Of a DNA stretch of 6,787 nucleotides, positions 5,877 to 6,787 are shown in pieces. The notes beneath the pieces are model-generated. The model was not told where the DNA came from. It saw nothing but the letters and a program-made list of their open reading frames with translations, and searched no databases. Source of the DNA: DASXYU01 sp036502295 (GTDB taxonomy: Bacteria; Actinomycetota; Actinomycetes; Mycobacteriales; Jatrophihabitantaceae); contig DASXYU010000029.1 in NCBI GenBank assembly GCA_036502295.1, forward strand, positions 1 through 6,787. Direction: 5' to 3'. Each line of letters begins with the position of its first letter. The first letter of the stretch is position 1. The position numbers were made by a program, and so were the translations under genes.

Positions 5877-6547
5877 GCGACTCCTCGCAGGTGGCGCCTG
5901 CGGTGCTGGTCCTTGGGCTTCGTCTCGTCCTTCTCGCCCTCGACGTCTGCGAATCGCGCCGGAGGCAAGGCCCGCTCGGCACGGTCGACCGCGAAGAGCA
6001 GCACCAGCCCTACCACCGCCGCGATGTGCGTCGCAAGGCGGTCGACGCTGACGATTCCGGCCATGATGTCGTGGATGCTCAGCGCCCCGAGCACCACGAC
6101 GAAGCTCGCCAGCAGCGCGATGAGCCCAGCCGCCCGACGGGGACGCACCGCCGTCGCGAGAAAGGCGACCGCGATGGCGAGGTTCCACGCGGCGCCCTCG
6201 TGCGAGGCGTGCGTCGACATCGCCATGCCCATGTCGTCGCCGCTGAGCTCGCCGAGGGAGAGTCCCAGTTGTACGAGTCCGACGAGGACGAGCCCGGCGC
6301 GGAGCACCACCCGCCGCCGCATGACCTTGCGCACCGGCAGCACCACGTCGGCGACGATGCGCTCCGTGAGGTCGGGCACCTCGGCCGTCCCGAGGCGCAA
6401 CTGCCGGGTGAGGACGGCCGCCCGCTCGGCCCATTGGGCGCATCCGACGCACGACGCGACGTGCTCATCGAGCAGGCCCTGCGGGGTCTCCACAGGTTCC
6501 CCGTCCATCCTTGCGGAGAGGGCCTCGCGGAACCGATCACAGCGCAC
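5873..6547 (-). CDS. Membrane zinc-finger (zf-HC2) anti-sigma-like protein with Met/His-rich loop
   Basis: This is a 224-residue protein. The N-terminal cytoplasmic domain carries the zf-HC2/ZAS signature: C3, then H29-x3-C33-x2-C36 (DEHVASCVGC), as in zinc-binding anti-sigma factors that clamp ECF sigma factors. Four membrane helices follow (about 80-100, 120-134, 138-157, 171-187). The first outer loop (101-119) reads GDDMGMAMSTHASHEG, with M106, M108, M110, H113 and H116, a plausible metal-binding site; H159 and H174 may add to it. RPRR after helix 2 and a basic C-terminus fit an N-in, C-in topology. The start is GTG at 6547, needed to keep C3; no ribosome-binding site is visible, so the message may be leaderless. 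The gene heads the copper operon, overlaps CopCD by 4 bp, and diverges from an ECF sigma gene 87 bp away. Inference: it holds that sigma factor inactive until copper (or redox state) is sensed outside. Confidence 0.88.
   Translation of the reverse strand: MRCDRFREALSARMDGEPVETPQGLLDEHVASCVGCAQWAERAAVLTRQLRLGTAEVPDLTERIVADVVLPVRKVMRRRVVLRAGLVLVGLVQLGLSLGELSGDDMGMAMSTHASHEGAAWNLAIAVAFLATAVRPRRAAGLIALLASFVVVLGALSIHDIMAGIVSVDRLATHIAAVVGLVLLFAVDRAERALPPARFADVEGEKDETKPKDQHRRRHLRGVA
5881..5886 (-). promoter_or_regulatory. Ribosome-binding site of the CopC-CopD gene
   Basis: GAGGAG on the minus strand lies 4 bases before GTG 5876, inside the end of the anti-sigma gene. It decides the CopCD start against the much longer open frame that extends to 6452. 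Confidence 0.8.
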
Positions 6548-6634
6548 GTCAGAATTGGTCGCGCGGGGGCCACGAAAGTTCCCGGCGAATCCCGGCAGTG
6601 GTCCGGCTCACAGGAGTGGCGGTGCAGAAGACAA
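6548..6634. promoter_or_regulatory. Divergent promoter region of the sigma factor and copper operon
   Basis: This 87-bp gap separates the divergent starts and should hold both promoters. On the minus strand GGGAAC (6583-6578) resembles an ECF-type -35. With normal spacing, transcription would begin near 6548, right at the GTG of the anti-sigma gene, which would explain its missing ribosome-binding site. No clear ECF -10 (CGTC/GTCT-like) is seen at the matching place, so this stays tentative. The heptamer TCCCGGC is repeated directly at 6580-6586 and 6590-6596, ten bases (one helical turn) apart, and overlaps the -35 candidate. AGGAG at 6612-6616 is the best ribosome-binding site but is 18 bases from the in-frame sigma start. 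Confidence 0.5.
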
Positions 6635-6787
6635 GTGACGGACGAGCAGTACGACCCGATCACGGCTGCCGCCCTGTGCGCGCGCCGTGGCGACTCGGTT
6701 GCCGCTGCCGCCTTCGTCCGTGCCACGCAGGCCGACGTGTGGCGCACCTGCTCCCACCTCGGACCGCGCGAACTCGCCGACGACCTC
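6635..6787 (+). CDS. ECF-type RNA polymerase sigma factor, N-terminal part (cut by window end)
   Basis: Only the first 51 residues are inside the window. The segment AFVRATQADVWRTCSHL followed by ELADDL (about 26-51) is the start of sigma region 2 in ECF sigma factors, where ADDL normally leads into the conserved TQETF of the core-polymerase and -10 contact region. From memory it resembles the beginning of mycobacterial SigC, but group membership cannot be judged from this fragment. The chosen start is GTG at 6635, with a weak AGAAG 4 bases before it; no other start lies nearby upstream in this frame. The gene diverges from a zinc-finger anti-sigma-like gene that heads a copper operon, which makes the two a likely partner pair. 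Right end incomplete. Confidence 0.85.
   Translation, partial: MTDEQYDPITAAALCARRGDSVAAAAFVRATQADVWRTCSHLGPRELADDL

Noticed and set aside
5877..6452. Open extension of the CopC-CopD frame upstream to an ATG at 6452 (would give 749 residues).
   Set aside because: The extension is arginine/glycine-rich, lies over the anti-sigma gene in another frame, and would bury the CopC signal peptide. GTG 5876 has a GAGGAG site and a GTGA overlap.
6622..6787. Plus-strand frame starting at GTG 6622 with the ideal AGGAG site.
   Set aside because: The product is Arg/Cys/Pro-rich with no match, while the frame at 6635 gives a clear ECF sigma region 2. Kept only as a start-site puzzle.

Overview
The window is a GC-rich stretch (GTG starts common, strong G/C third-position bias, actinobacterial protein families) and most likely comes from a high-GC Gram-positive bacterium of the Actinomycetota. 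The short HU without a lysine-rich tail argues against a Mycobacterium-type HupB. Genus cannot be assigned from the sequence alone.

Layout. Positions 1-146 hold a strong hairpin (29-61) and a complete tRNA-Ala(GGC) on the minus strand (74-146). A 310-bp non-coding gap follows. Then comes a plus-strand HU-family DNA-binding protein (457-738), closed by a perfect 23-bp hairpin (747-796) shared with a convergent minus-strand gene. Everything from 805 to 6547 is on the minus strand. Read in transcription order (right to left) it is: a membrane zinc-finger anti-sigma-like protein (6547-5873); a CopC-CopD fusion with an extra C-terminal domain (5876-4203); a YcnI/DUF1775 copper-binding protein (4192-3476); a PCuAC-type copper chaperone (3473-2988); and a SCO1/SenC lipoprotein (2991-2347). 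After a 126-bp AT-rich gap carrying a nested dyad comes a MauE/DoxX membrane domain fused to a DsbA-like domain (2220-805). At the right edge the start of an ECF sigma factor (6635 onward, plus strand) diverges from the anti-sigma gene across 87 bp.

How the parts fit. The five genes from anti-sigma to SCO1 are packed with 4-bp start/stop overlaps or gaps of 2 and 10 bp, so they look like one translationally coupled operon. Four of the products are extracytoplasmic copper-handling proteins of the kind that feed the CuA centre of haem-copper oxidase or buffer and import periplasmic copper. The leading gene looks like a membrane anti-sigma factor with a Met/His-rich outer loop. The arrangement suggests a copper-responsive (or envelope redox-responsive) ECF switch controlling copper delivery.

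Most unusual points. The MauE-DsbA fusion has non-cysteine residues at both places where redox-active cysteine pairs are expected. The gap in front of it carries three copies of a GGTCTG-GATCA motif in a dyad. The SCO1 protein has a second CxxxC. The best ribosome-binding site in front of the sigma factor is out of frame with its coding sequence.
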